Assembly: GCA_020632695.1 (NCBI GenBank)
Contig: JACKFB010000021.1
Coordinates: forward strand, 1-64,000
Length of the DNA stretch: 64,000 nucleotides
Source: Deltaproteobacteria bacterium
Lineage (GTDB): Bacteria; Myxococcota_A; UBA9042; PHBI01; JACKFB01
Direction: 5' to 3'
Shown here one piece after another: positions 10,732 to 21,680 of the stretch. Numbering within the stretch: the first letter of the stretch is position 1; every line of letters begins with the position of its first letter. The position numbers and the translations under genes were made by a program. Below the pieces are notes generated by a model. It saw only the letters and a program-made list of their open reading frames with translations. It was not told the DNA's origin and did no database searches.

Positions 10732-12417
10732 ATGACACGCAGCACGATGACCTTCGCCTTGTGGGCTCTCCTGGGGGCCTGCGCCGGCGGCACCGACGCG
10801 CCGCTCGCCGACGGCAGCGCCTGCCTCTTCGACTCGCAGTGCGCGAGCCGGGTGTGCCTGACCGACGAGGCGGGCTGGCCGGGCGGCTCGTGTTCGCGGG
10901 CGTGCGCTGCGAGCTGCGCCGAGGGGCTCGAGTGCGTGGTCCTGGACGACGGCGCCCTGTGCCTGCCCGCCTGCGCGGACGCCTCCGGGTGCCGTGAGGG
11001 GTGGGTGTGCGCCGCCTCGGCCGGCGCGTGCCTGCCCGACTGCCGGGAGGGGTGGGACTGCGGCGGCTTCGCCTGCGACGCGGCGACGGGAGCCTGCGCG
11101 CTGCCCACCGCGGCCGGCGCGGGCGTGGGAGAGGCGTGCGCGGCGGACCGGGACTGCGCCGCCGGCGTGTGCGTGGGCGTCGAGACCGGCGCCGGGACCT
11201 GCGCCGTGCCCTGCGCAGCGGGCGAGTGCGCGGCGGGGCAGACCTGCGCGCGGCTGGGGGAGCACCTGCTCTGCGTCCCGGCCTGCGACGGGGCCAGCTC
11301 CTGTCCGGGCGCGCTGGTGTGCAACGCGGCGGCCGAGGCCTGCCTGCCCGACTGCCGCCAGGGCTGGCCCTGCGGCGCCCTGGCCTGCCTGCCCGAGAGC
11401 GGGCTGTGCGGCCTGCCCGGCGCCGAAGGGGCCCCCGTGGGCGCACCCTGCGCCGACGGGAACGACTGCGCGTCCGCCGTGTGCGCCGCGGCCACCGACG
11501 ACGGCGCGCCCACCGGCTGGACCGGGGGCATGTGCGTCGCGCCGTGCATCGAGGGGGCCTGCCCCAGCGCCCAGAGCTGCGCGGTGCTGGGCCAGACGCC
11601 GCTCTGCGTCCCGAGCTGCGCCGGCGGCTGCCGCCCCGGCTACGTCTGCGCTCCGGACCGGGACGCCTGCCTGCCCGACTGCCGCCAGGGCTGGCCCTGC
11701 GGGGACGGCTTCGCCTGCGGATCCGACGGCCGCTGCGAGCTGGTCACCGTGGACGGCGCGCCGCTGGGGGCTCCCTGCGCGACCGACGCCGACTGCGACA
11801 GCGGCGTGTGCTTCGAGGCCCAGGACGCCGAGGGCGCCACCGGCTGGCTCGGCGGCACCTGCGCGGCGCCCTGCGGATCGGTGAGCTGCGAGGGCTCGAG
11901 CGGCTGCGTCGTGCTGGACGGCGGCTCCTGGTGCCTGCCCTCCTGCGGGAGCGCTGCGCCCTGCCGCGCCGGCTACGTCTGCAGCGGCGACCTCGAGGTG
12001 TGCCTGCCCGACTGCCGCGCCGGCTGGGACTGCGGCGGCGCCTTCACCTGCGGCGACGACGGCCAGTGCCGCATCGAGCTGCCCACCCTGTCACCGCTCG
12101 GCGCCCCCTGCGCCTCGCACGCCGAGTGCGGCAGCGGCGTCTGCCTCATCCCCCCGCCCGGCGGCGGCACCTGGGCCCAGGGGATCTGCACCGAACCCTG
12201 CGCCAACGGCTGCCCGAGCGGCTACGTCTGCACCCCACTGGGCCCGAGCCAGCTCTGCGTCCCCGCCTGCGCCTCCGGCTGCCCCACCGGCTACGTCTGC
12301 GGCCCCCAAGCCCAAGCCTGCCTCCCCAGCTGCCAATCCGGCTGGTCCTGCCCACCAGGAGCCACCTGCGCCACGACAGGCCAATGCCAAGGAGCACCGC
12401 CGCCAGGAGCGCCATAG
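10732..12417 (+). CDS. Cys-rich repeat lipoprotein
   Basis: This 561-residue protein has a lipobox LGAC with Cys17, so it is probably lipidated and outer-membrane or surface exposed. The mature part is five or more imperfect units of about 95-125 residues. Each unit carries CASRVCLT-like, CLPACADAS-like and CLPDCRxGWxCG elements, with about 16% Cys overall by eye. The regular Cys spacing suggests many disulfides in EGF-like or similar small folds. Comparable modular Cys-rich lipoproteins are common in Myxococcota. No enzyme domain is seen. It is separated from the sigma-54 operon by 101 bases and probably has its own promoter. A role in adhesion or surface structure is only a guess. Confidence 0.85.
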   Translation: MTRSTMTFALWALLGACAGGTDAPLADGSACLFDSQCASRVCLTDEAGWPGGSCSRACAASCAEGLECVVLDDGALCLPACADASGCREGWVCAASAGACLPDCREGWDCGGFACDAATGACALPTAAGAGVGEACAADRDCAAGVCVGVETGAGTCAVPCAAGECAAGQTCARLGEHLLCVPACDGASSCPGALVCNAAAEACLPDCRQGWPCGALACLPESGLCGLPGAEGAPVGAPCADGNDCASAVCAAATDDGAPTGWTGGMCVAPCIEGACPSAQSCAVLGQTPLCVPSCAGGCRPGYVCAPDRDACLPDCRQGWPCGDGFACGSDGRCELVTVDGAPLGAPCATDADCDSGVCFEAQDAEGATGWLGGTCAAPCGSVSCEGSSGCVVLDGGSWCLPSCGSAAPCRAGYVCSGDLEVCLPDCRAGWDCGGAFTCGDDGQCRIELPTLSPLGAPCASHAECGSGVCLIPPPGGGTWAQGICTEPCANGCPSGYVCTPLGPSQLCVPACASGCPTGYVCGPQAQACLPSCQSGWSCPPGATCATTGQCQGAPPPGAP

Positions 12418-12427
12418 CCGCGGAACC

Positions 12428-12605
<178 letters not shown>

Positions 12606-12690
12606 GCCGAGCCCCGAGATCCCGACCCGCCGCGCCTGCCCCAACCCCGACCGACGTCACCCCGTCGTCGATGCGTCAGGCGGCCTGCGA

Positions 12691-12798
12691 GGCCGCCGCT
12701 GGCGGTGGCGCGCCCGAGCGCAGGCCGAGTCGGGCTTCGGCCCGTCGCAGGCCTGACGCGAGGGCGCGCTGCCGCCAGCGGTGGCCGCAGCGGTCGCC
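12691..12798 (+). repeat. Dispersed ~108-bp module, intergenic copy
   Basis: GGCCGCCGCTGGCGGTGGCG and the sequence following it, including CCGAGTCGGGC and GCCCGTCGCAGGCC, match the segment at 21750-21858 closely along their length, with a few substitutions and short gaps. There the segment codes for part of a membrane protein; here it lies between genes and the frame is broken. A seven-base inverted repeat, GGCGGCC-TGCGA-GGCCGCC (12679-12697), marks its left end. Confidence 0.65.
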
Positions 12799-12905
12799 TG
12801 GCGCATCGACATCGATGTTCCATCGCGGTAGAGGGATTCGGCAGCGGTGGCCGCAGCGGTCGCCTGGCGCATCGACATCGATGTTCCGTCGCGGTAGAGG
12901 GGGGT
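12776..12905 (+). repeat. Two tandem copies of a 66-bp unit upstream of the cyclophilin
   Basis: CAGCGGTGGCCGCAGCGGTC and the bases that follow, through CATCGACATCGATGTTCC and CGCGGTAGAGGG, occur at 12776 and again at 12842. The period is 66 bases and the copies are almost identical. The second copy ends 18 bases before the cyclophilin start, so it forms that gene's leader. Confidence 0.85.
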
Positions 12906-12923
12906 CCTGACTGGGAGCGTTTC

Positions 12924-13442
12924 ATGGCCAACCCTATCGCGACCTTCGACACGACCGAGGGCAGCTTCGACGCGGAGATCTTCCGTGACGAGATGCCGAT
13001 CACCGCCGGCAACTTCATCAAGCTGGCGCAGTCGGGCTTCTACGACGGGCTGCACTTCCACCGTGTCATCAAGGACTTCATGATCCAGTTCGGCTGTCCC
13101 CACAGCCGCGATCCGCAGAGCCCGCGCGCCGGGACCGGCGGGCCGCCCTCGGGGAACATCCCCGACGAGCACCCGCCGACGGCGAAGTTCTCGAACGAGC
13201 CGGGCACCCTCTCGATGGCGAACACCGGCCGGCCCAACAGCGGCGGCAGCCAGTTCTTCATCAACACGGTGCACAACAGCTACCTGGACTGGTTCTCGCC
13301 CGGCGCCTCGAAGCACCCCGTGTTCGGGAAGGTCGTCAAGGGCATGGACGTCGTCGAGAAGATCGGCCGCACCAAGACCGGCTCGGGCGACCGCCCGGCG
13401 ACGCCGATCCAGGTGCGCAGCATCACGATCTCCGAGCAGTAG
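12924..13442 (+). CDS. Cyclophilin-type peptidyl-prolyl cis-trans isomerase
   Basis: This 172-residue cyclophilin catalyses proline isomerisation during protein folding. The family signature FHRVIKDFMIQFG (catalytic Arg) and the substrate-pocket motifs SMANTGRPNSGGSQFFI and HPVFGKVVKGMDVV are intact. No signal peptide is present, so it should be cytoplasmic (PpiB-like). An insertion around SRDPQSPRAGTGGPPSG lengthens the loop seen in many bacterial members. The ATG at 12924 follows GGGAGCG. The 66-bp tandem repeat abuts it upstream, and the gene converges on the molybdoenzyme gene. Confidence 0.95.
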   Translation: MANPIATFDTTEGSFDAEIFRDEMPITAGNFIKLAQSGFYDGLHFHRVIKDFMIQFGCPHSRDPQSPRAGTGGPPSGNIPDEHPPTAKFSNEPGTLSMANTGRPNSGGSQFFINTVHNSYLDWFSPGASKHPVFGKVVKGMDVVEKIGRTKTGSGDRPATPIQVRSITISEQ

Positions 13443-13460
13443 CCCGCAGCGGCGCCCCGC

Positions 13461-15769
<2,309 letters not shown>

Positions 15770-15773
<4 letters not shown>

Positions 15774-16906
15774 CCCCCGGTGACGCTCATCGTCTGCATC
15801 ACGCGGCCGCCCCCCGTCGGCGCGAAGGCGTGGCCGCTGGACTTGTCCCACAGCGCGTCGGCGATCATCCGGGTCAGCGTGTCCTCGTCGGCGCCGGCGC
15901 GCAGGGCGTCGCGCAAGGAGAGCTGCCCCGGGTGGGCGAGGCACTCCTGCAGCGTGCCCACCGCGGTCATCCGCACCCGGTTGCAGGTCGAGCAGAAGCC
16001 GTGGCTCACCGCGCTGATGAAGCCGACGCGGGTCGGCGCGCCGCCGCCGCGCGGGGTGAGGTCGCGGTACACCGCCGGCCCCTCGCCCGCGATGCCGGCG
16101 CTCGGCCCGTAGCCGACGGGATCCTCGATGGCGAAGGCGTCGCCCAGGCGCTCCAGCATGGCGTCGGTGGCCATGAAGCGCTCGTCGGTCCAGAAGCCGT
16201 CGACGCCGATGGGCATGTACTCGATGAAGCGCATGACGGCGCCGCGCGCGGCGGCGAAACGGACCAGCGGGACCAGCTCGTCGTCGTTGAACCCGCGCAC
16301 GATGACCGCGTTCAGCTTGATGGGGCCGAAGCCCGCGGCGCAGGCCGCGTCGATGCCGTCCAGCACCCGGTCCAACGTGCCGGTGCGGGTGATGCGGGCG
16401 AAGCGCGCCGCGTCCAGGGTGTCGATGCTGATGTTGAGGCGCCGGAGGCCCGCCTCGCGCAGCGTGCCCGCCAGGGGCGCCAGGGCGTAGCCGTTGGTGG
16501 TCATCGCCAGGTCGTCGACACCGTCGATGGCGGCCAGCGCGCGCACCAGGCGCGGCAGGTCGCGACGCAGCAGCGGCTCGCCGCCGGTCAGGCGGATGCG
16601 GTGGATGCCCAGGGCGACGAAGCAGCGCACCAGCACGACCATCTCTTCGTAGGTCAGCACCTCGGCGCGCGGCACGAAGCTGACCCCGTCGGTGGGCATG
16701 CAGTAGACGCAGCGGAAGCTGCAGCGGTCGGTGACCGACAGGCGCAGGTAATGGATGGGGCGGCGGTGACCGTCGACCAGCGCGGGCGGGGCCGGCGGGA
16801 CGCCGGGGGTGCGGCCGAGGCCCAGGCTCGCGAGGGGCACGCGGGTGGGCGCGGGCGCCTGGGGAGACCCGGGGTCGTCAGCGGGAGTACGGGGGGGATC
16901 GACCAT
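15770..16906 (-). CDS. moaA: GTP 3',8-cyclase MoaA (molybdenum cofactor step 1)
   Basis: This 378-residue radical SAM enzyme converts GTP to 3',8-cyclo-GTP, the first step of molybdopterin synthesis. The N-terminal iron-sulfur cluster motif is CSFRCVYC (Cys62, 66, 69). The GTP-side cluster is in FCSTCNRVRMTAVGTLQECL, and the protein ends in the functionally required Gly-Gly. The start at ATG 16906 gives a Pro-rich 45-residue leader before the conserved LVDGHRRPIHYLRLSVTD. Longer in-frame starts add only low-complexity sequence. It is the first gene of a two-gene operon with the molybdoenzyme, suggesting local cofactor supply. Confidence 0.95.
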
Positions 16907-16958
16907 CCAGCGACCATAGGGCGGCCCGCGACCTCCAGCAAGCTCGCGACCGGGCGAA

Positions 16959-16988
16959 TTGACAGGCTCGGGCGGGCAGGTCGATGAT
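16959..16988 (+). promoter_or_regulatory. Sigma-70-type promoter for the H1-tail protein
   Basis: TTGACA (16959-16964), an 18-base spacer and GATGAT (16983-16988) precede the gene starting at 17053, leaving a leader of about 58 bases. The -35 box is perfect and the -10 box matches four of six bases. Confidence 0.55.
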
Positions 16989-17041
16989 TCGACCCGGCTG
17001 GATGGAGCCCGAGACGGCGCAGTCTCGGCACGCTCTGGCGC

Positions 17042-17046
17042 GGAGG
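17042..17046 (+). promoter_or_regulatory. Ribosome binding site that fixes the GTG start at 17053
   Basis: GGAGG lies six bases before GTG 17053. The earlier in-frame ATG at 16984 has no ribosome site and overlaps the -10 box, so the GTG is preferred. Confidence 0.7.
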
Positions 17047-17052
17047 TCGACG

Positions 17053-17772
17053 GTGATCGAGCAGGTGAAGACGACACTCTTGAAGAAGGCGGGCCAGCTC
17101 TTCGGTTCGCCGGCCGCGCTGCGGGTGTTCTCGAATCCGCAGTTCCAGGACGCCGTGAAGCGGGCGCTGAACCTGCAGTCGGACCTGCGCGAGAACTGGG
17201 ACAAGCAGGCCGAGGGGCTGGCCCGCTCGCTCAACCTGGCCTCGCGCCAGGAGCTGCGGCAGCTGCGCAACTCGCTGCTGACGTTGGAGAACCAGATCGT
17301 CAAGCTGGAGTGGGACCTGAAGCGGGAGACCGCGCGCGCCGAGGCCGCGAAGACCCGAGCCGACGCCGCCGAGGCGCGGGCGACGGCGGCCGAGGCGAAG
17401 CTGGGGGCTTCGGACAAGGCGGGCGATGGCGCGACCCAGGCCGCCCGGCCGGGCGGACGCGCCGCCGCCGACGCGAAGGCGCAGGCCGCGAAGAAGCCCG
17501 AAGAGGCCGCGGCGACGGCGGCCAAGGCGGCCACCCCCGAGCAGGCGGCGGCCAAGGCGGCGAGCTCCAAGCCGACCGCCCCGAAGAAGGCGGGCGCCGC
17601 GTCGAAGGCGGCGGCGCCGAAGCAGGCCGCGGCCCCGGCGAAGGCGGCGGCGCCGAAGAAGGCGGCGGCGCCGAAGAAGGCCGGAGCCAAGGCCGATGCC
17701 AAGCCAGGCGCCGCGCCGAAGAAGGCGGCACCGAAGAAGGCCGGGGCCAAGGGCGGCGGCGGCGCGACCTGA
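17053..17772 (+). CDS. Coiled-coil protein with histone-H1-like Ala/Lys/Pro tail
   Basis: This 239-residue protein has two parts. Residues 1-115 are helical, beginning VIEQVKTTLLKKAGQLFG, with a coiled-coil region around LRNSLLTLENQIVKLEWDLK. Residues 120-239 are almost entirely Ala, Lys and Pro with repeated AAPKKA units, like the tail of histone H1 or of phasin-like and nucleoid proteins such as AlgP. The basic tail should bind nucleic acid or another polyanion without sequence preference. The N-terminal half may bind granules or membranes, as in phasins, but I cannot confirm the family. A consensus promoter and a strong ribosome site suggest high expression. Confidence 0.8.
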   Translation: MIEQVKTTLLKKAGQLFGSPAALRVFSNPQFQDAVKRALNLQSDLRENWDKQAEGLARSLNLASRQELRQLRNSLLTLENQIVKLEWDLKRETARAEAAKTRADAAEARATAAEAKLGASDKAGDGATQAARPGGRAAADAKAQAAKKPEEAAATAAKAATPEQAAAKAASSKPTAPKKAGAASKAAAPKQAAAPAKAAAPKKAAAPKKAGAKADAKPGAAPKKAAPKKAGAKGGGGAT

Positions 17773-17988
17773 ACCGACGCCGGGGGCTGCCCGAGACGGG
17801 GCCCTCGGAGCCCGGTCTCCCGGAGGCAGACCGGCCCTCGGCGGCCCGGCCCGCCGGGGCGCACGGAGCGCTCGGCTCGCGCTCGTAATTTGCCACGGCG
17901 GGGGCGCCCCGCGACAATGGACGCGTGCGGCCTGCCCCTGATCGGGGGCGTGCGTACGGTCGCACCGACGCTGACGCGCCGGAGGATC

Positions 17989-20466
17989 ATGCGTCCGGGT
18001 CTCCCAGCAATCCTGTGCGTGGTCGCCGCCCTCGCCTGGCCCAACGTGGCGGCGGGCGAGGACCCGGCCTCCTCGACGGGTCCCGACCCGCTCGAGGCTG
18101 GCCGGGATGCGTTCCACGAGGGGCGCTTCGGCGTGGCCATCGACGCCCTGCAGCACGTGCTGGTGGGTCCGATCGACGCCACGACGCGCGCCGACGCCCG
18201 CCACCTGCTGGGCCGAGCCTTGCTGGCCGCGGGCGAGCCGGCCCGCGCCATCGAGGTGCTCGAGCCCGCCATCCGCGAGGGTGTGGCCCACGGGACCACC
18301 ACGCTGCTCGACCACCTGAGGTGGTCGCTGGCCCGCGCCTACGACGCCGTCGGCCGCCACGAGGACGCCGCGGTGACCTTCGCCGAGGTGGTGGAGGATC
18401 CCGAGGCGCCGATGGCCAGCGAGGCCGCCTATCGACAGGCCGTCTCCCTGGAGCGGGCCGGACGCGCCGATGACGCCCGGTTGGCGTTCGCCCGGCAGAT
18501 CGAGACCTGGCCCGACGCTCGCGTCGACCACGAGGCGCGGGTGCGACTCGCCGGGCTGGAGGCCGAGGCGGGTCACATCGATCGCGCCGTGCGCTTGTAC
18601 CGCGAGGTGCTGCGACTCAACCCGCGCAGCCGGGCCGGGGTCGAGGCCGGCCTGGAGCTGGAACGTCTCGCCGACGCCGGGCACGCCGAGGCGCGCCCGG
18701 TGGAGGGCACCGGTCAGGAGGACGAGCTGGAGTGGCTGGTCCGCGAGCGCCGCTTCGAGGAGGCGCGCGCGCCGCTCGAGGCGCTGCGCGAGCGGGCGCG
18801 GACCATCGGCGACGGGCGGCTCGAGGCGCGGGTGACCGAGCTGCTCGCGCGGCTCTTTCGCGAGACCGGTGACCACGCCGGGGCGCTGACGCTGTACCGC
18901 TGGCTCGACGCGCACGGGCATCCGGTGAGCACGCGGCGCTTCGTCGAGCTGCTGGCGGCGCTCGGGCGCCACGAGGAGGCGGAGCGGGAGCTGGCGTCGA
19001 TCCACCACGGGCGGCGGACGGCGGCCTGGTGGCGCGACGTGGCCGAGCTGCGCGAGGAGCACGGACGCTACCGGGAGGCCCTGGCGGCCTGGCGGCGGGC
19101 GACGGGGCGGCGCGTGAGCACCTCCACCCTGGTGCACCTGGCCTGGTGCACCCTCTGGGCCGGGAAGGCCGAGCAGGCGGTGCCGCTCCTGGAGAAGGTC
19201 GGCGAGCGCGACCGCGGGCGGCGACTGTGGTCCCGCTACTGGAGCGCGCGAGCCCTGGCGCTGGCCGGCAGGGTGGACGCGGCGTTGGCCCGCTTCGACG
19301 CGCTGGTGGCCGCCGAGCCGCTGGACTACTACGGCATCATGGCGGCCAGCCGCGCGGCCGAGCTGCGCGGAGCGGCGCCGGACGTCCCGGTGGCCGTCGC
19401 GTCCTCCGACGACGTCGCCCCCGCGGCCCCGGAGTCCACCATCGGCTGGAGCGCCGAGACCCGCGTCCCCGCCTGGGACGCGGCGCCGCGCCCCCTGCCC
19501 CGCGCCGAGCGCCTGGCCCGCCTCAGGGCGCTGGCGCGCGGGTTCGGCGAGGCGGCGCCCGAGGCCAGGCGGGCGGAGGAGCTGGCCAGGCTGGGCTTCG
19601 ACGAGGACGCGCTGACCGAGCTGCGGGTCATCGACACCGACCGCCGCGTCCTGCGCGGCCGCGGCTGGCGCGGGCTGATCTCGAGGGCGCGCTCCGACCT
19701 GCTGGACAACCGGCGCGACCCGCGGGCGCGAGGTGGCGCGGCGGCGTACCGGCGGGGACGCCGCGGCGCGTCGCAGGCGCGCGAGTTCGGCCGCGTCGCC
19801 AACGACGCCGCATTCGTGCAGGCGCTGCGCCGCGCGCAGACGGCGCTCGGCGACGCCTACGCGTTGCGCCGGAGCGCCATCGAGGCCGGCTCGCTCGGCG
19901 ACTCGCCGACGGCAGAGACGGCCGACCGGTGGCGCGCCGCCTACCCCATGGCGTGGCCGGAGGCCGTGGCGACCTTCACCTCGGCCTACGGCGTCCCCGG
20001 CTACTTCCTCTACGCGATCATGACGGTCGAGAGCACCTTCCACCCGCACGCCGTCAGCGTGTCGGACGCCTACGGGCTGCTCCAGGTCATCCCGCGCACC
20101 GGGCGGCGCGTCGCAGCGGAGCTCGGCTTCGGCGAGTTCTCGCCCGAGATCCTGCTCGAGCCGCACGTGGCCATCTACATGGGCAGCCACTACATGGGGC
20201 GCCTGCTGCGCAAGTTCCACGGGCAGGAGCTGCTGGCCGCGGCGGCGTACAACGCCGGCCCCCACCGGGTGGCCCTGTGGCTGGACCAGCGGCCCGACGA
20301 ACCGATGGACGCCTTCCTCGAGGAGATCCCGTTCCGCCAGGCGCGGCACTACGCCCGCCGGGTCCTGGAGTACACGGCGCGCTACCTGCGAGTCTATCAC
20401 GGGCAGCAGCACGTCTACGTGAGCAACCGCCTCGACCGCCGGTACCTGGCCGAACCGAACTACTAA
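17989..20466 (+). CDS. Soluble lytic transglycosylase (Slt70-like)
   Basis: This 825-residue periplasmic enzyme cleaves peptidoglycan glycan strands with anhydro-sugar formation. A signal peptide (residues 1-24) is followed by a long alpha-helical, TPR-like superhelix (about 30-640). The C-terminal SLT domain has the catalytic Glu in IMTVESTFHP, the DAYGLLQVIPRTG motif and the AAAYNAGPHRV motif. The ATG at 17989 is chosen because it begins the signal peptide and has GGAGG three bases before it, a short spacing. An in-frame ATG at 17917 is possible. The gene ends in the first unit of a tandem repeat array. Confidence 0.93.
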   Translation: MRPGLPAILCVVAALAWPNVAAGEDPASSTGPDPLEAGRDAFHEGRFGVAIDALQHVLVGPIDATTRADARHLLGRALLAAGEPARAIEVLEPAIREGVAHGTTTLLDHLRWSLARAYDAVGRHEDAAVTFAEVVEDPEAPMASEAAYRQAVSLERAGRADDARLAFARQIETWPDARVDHEARVRLAGLEAEAGHIDRAVRLYREVLRLNPRSRAGVEAGLELERLADAGHAEARPVEGTGQEDELEWLVRERRFEEARAPLEALRERARTIGDGRLEARVTELLARLFRETGDHAGALTLYRWLDAHGHPVSTRRFVELLAALGRHEEAERELASIHHGRRTAAWWRDVAELREEHGRYREALAAWRRATGRRVSTSTLVHLAWCTLWAGKAEQAVPLLEKVGERDRGRRLWSRYWSARALALAGRVDAALARFDALVAAEPLDYYGIMAASRAAELRGAAPDVPVAVASSDDVAPAAPESTIGWSAETRVPAWDAAPRPLPRAERLARLRALARGFGEAAPEARRAEELARLGFDEDALTELRVIDTDRRVLRGRGWRGLISRARSDLLDNRRDPRARGGAAAYRRGRRGASQAREFGRVANDAAFVQALRRAQTALGDAYALRRSAIEAGSLGDSPTAETADRWRAAYPMAWPEAVATFTSAYGVPGYFLYAIMTVESTFHPHAVSVSDAYGLLQVIPRTGRRVAAELGFGEFSPEILLEPHVAIYMGSHYMGRLLRKFHGQELLAAAAYNAGPHRVALWLDQRPDEPMDAFLEEIPFRQARHYARRVLEYTARYLRVYHGQQHVYVSNRLDRRYLAEPNY

Positions 20467-21005
20467 GAAGGGGGACGCCTCGCGCCCCCCTCCCCGCGGG
20501 CAGAGCCCGCAGGGCCCCTCCCCCCGAGGCGGCCCGCCGACGCGGGCCGCGTAGCTGCCCATGCGCCGGAGACAACCTTCATGCCTCGGGAAGCGGCGAA
20601 GGCGCATGGGCAACTACTGAGAAGGGGGACGCCTCGCGCCCCCCTCCCCGCGGGCAGAGCCCGCAGGGCCCCTCCCCCCGAGGCGGCCCGCCGACGCGGG
20701 CCGCGTAGCTGCCCACGCGCCCGAGACAGCCTTCATGCCTCGGGAAGCGGCGAAGGACTGAGAAGGGGACGCCTCCTCCCCGCGGGCAGGCCCGAGGCCC
20801 CGGCGGCCGCGACGCGGCCCACACGCGGAGACAGCCTTCATGCCCGAAGCGGCGAGGCATGGCACACTGAGAAGGGACGCCGCGCCCTCCCCGCGGGCAG
20901 ACGCAGCCCCGAGGCGGCCCGCCGACGCGGGCCGCGTAGCTGCCCACGCGCCCGAGACAGCCTTCATGCCTCGGGAAGCGGCGAAGGCGCATGGGCAACT
21001 ACTGA
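20467..21005 (+). repeat. Four-copy imperfect tandem repeat array
   Basis: Units begin with GAAGGGG at 20467, 20621, 20762 and 20871, so the spacings shrink from 154 to 141 to 109 bases. Each unit has GGACGCC, a GCGGGC-AGA-GCCCGC palindrome (degraded in later copies), GCGGCCCG-CCGA-CGCGGGCC, CTTCATGCC and GAAGCGGCGA. Units 1 and 4 finish with ATGGGCAACTACTGA. The third unit has internal deletions. The array starts at the transglycosylase stop codon. With the sequence to 21225 it forms a 759-base gap with no convincing gene. Confidence 0.85.
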
Positions 21006-21040
21006 CGGATCACCGCGACTCTGACGGATGACCGCGACTC
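21003..21040 (+). repeat. 19-bp direct tandem repeat
   Basis: TGACGGATCACCGCGACTC is followed immediately by TGACGGATGACCGCGACTC, differing at one base. It directly follows the last unit of the larger array. Confidence 0.8.
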
Positions 21041-21100
21041 GAGAGCCGATGAGGGACCGTGGCGCCCACCCCCGGGTGCCGGCCTGCGATGCAAGGCGCA

Positions 21101-21130
21101 TTGCGGATCCGCGTGAACGGGTGCTAGTTT
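21101..21130 (+). promoter_or_regulatory. Possible promoter with embedded palindrome
   Basis: TTGCGG (21101-21106) and TAGTTT (21125-21130) are 18 bases apart. The perfect palindrome GCGGATCCGC (21103-21112) overlaps the -35 box, where a repressor could bind. The next start is at 21226. The -10 match is weak. Confidence 0.35.
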
Positions 21131-21225
21131 CCGACGCTCATCGCGTCCGGTCGCAAGGGGACCGGGCCGCCGCCATCCGGGGTCCGCGGAGTGGGTGAGG
21201 CAGCGAAGAGGTCCGGGGCGGGCGC

Positions 21226-21460
21226 ATGAGCGACGGACGGCCGCCCATGGCGCCGGGAGGGGCCGCCACACTGGCGCTGGCCGCAGCGCTCGCGCTCTGC
21301 TGGGGGCTCGGAGAGCGTCCAGCGGCCGCGGCGGAGGCCGGCGCCGAAGCCGGAGCCGTGGCCGTGGCCGAGACCGGCGCCGAGACCGAGACCGGCACCG
21401 AGACCGAGACCGGCGCCGTGGCCGAGACCGGCACCGAGCCGAGGCCGGGGCCGAGGCCGG
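21226..21460 (+). pseudogene. Out-of-frame 5' end (signal peptide) of the following membrane protein
   Basis: ATG 21226 opens a frame coding for MSDGRPPMAPGG, a clear hydrophobic signal segment (TLALAAALALCWGLG) and then a Glu-Thr-Gly repeat. The repeat pattern breaks near 21438, where GAG-ACC becomes GAG-CC, and again near 21459, where GCC-GAG-ACC becomes GCC-GG-ACC. Each is one base short. Together they move the Glu-Thr reading frame into the frame of the gene annotated from 21566. The simplest reading is one gene with two single-base losses inside a repeat, through mutation or sequence error. Beyond the break this frame reads only Arg/Asp/Pro-rich nonsense. Confidence 0.6.
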
Positions 21461-21680
21461 ACCGAGACCGAGACCGAGACCGGCACCGAGGCCGAGACCG
21501 AGACCGGCACCGAGACCGAGACCGGCACCGAGGCCGAGACCGGCACCGAGGCCGAGACCGAGACCGTGGCCGTGGCCGGGACCGAGACCGTGCCCGTGGC
21601 CCGAGACCGTGGCCGGAACCAGACCGTGCCCGTGGCCGTGGCCGAAGCTGGCACCGAGACCGTGGCCGGAACCGACGCCG
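21331..21680 (+). repeat. GAG-ACC/GCC-GAG hexanucleotide tract (copy 2)
   Basis: About 350 bases of degenerate GAGACC, GAGGCC and GGCACC units lie across the 5' end of the membrane protein gene and encode Glu-Thr-Gly-Ala-Val repeats. It resembles the tract at 12428-12605. Indels within it disrupt the frame. Confidence 0.85.

Noticed and set aside
20467..21005. Possible CRISPR array
   Set aside because: Units are 109-154 bases long with no unique spacers and no cas genes; it is a tandem repeat.
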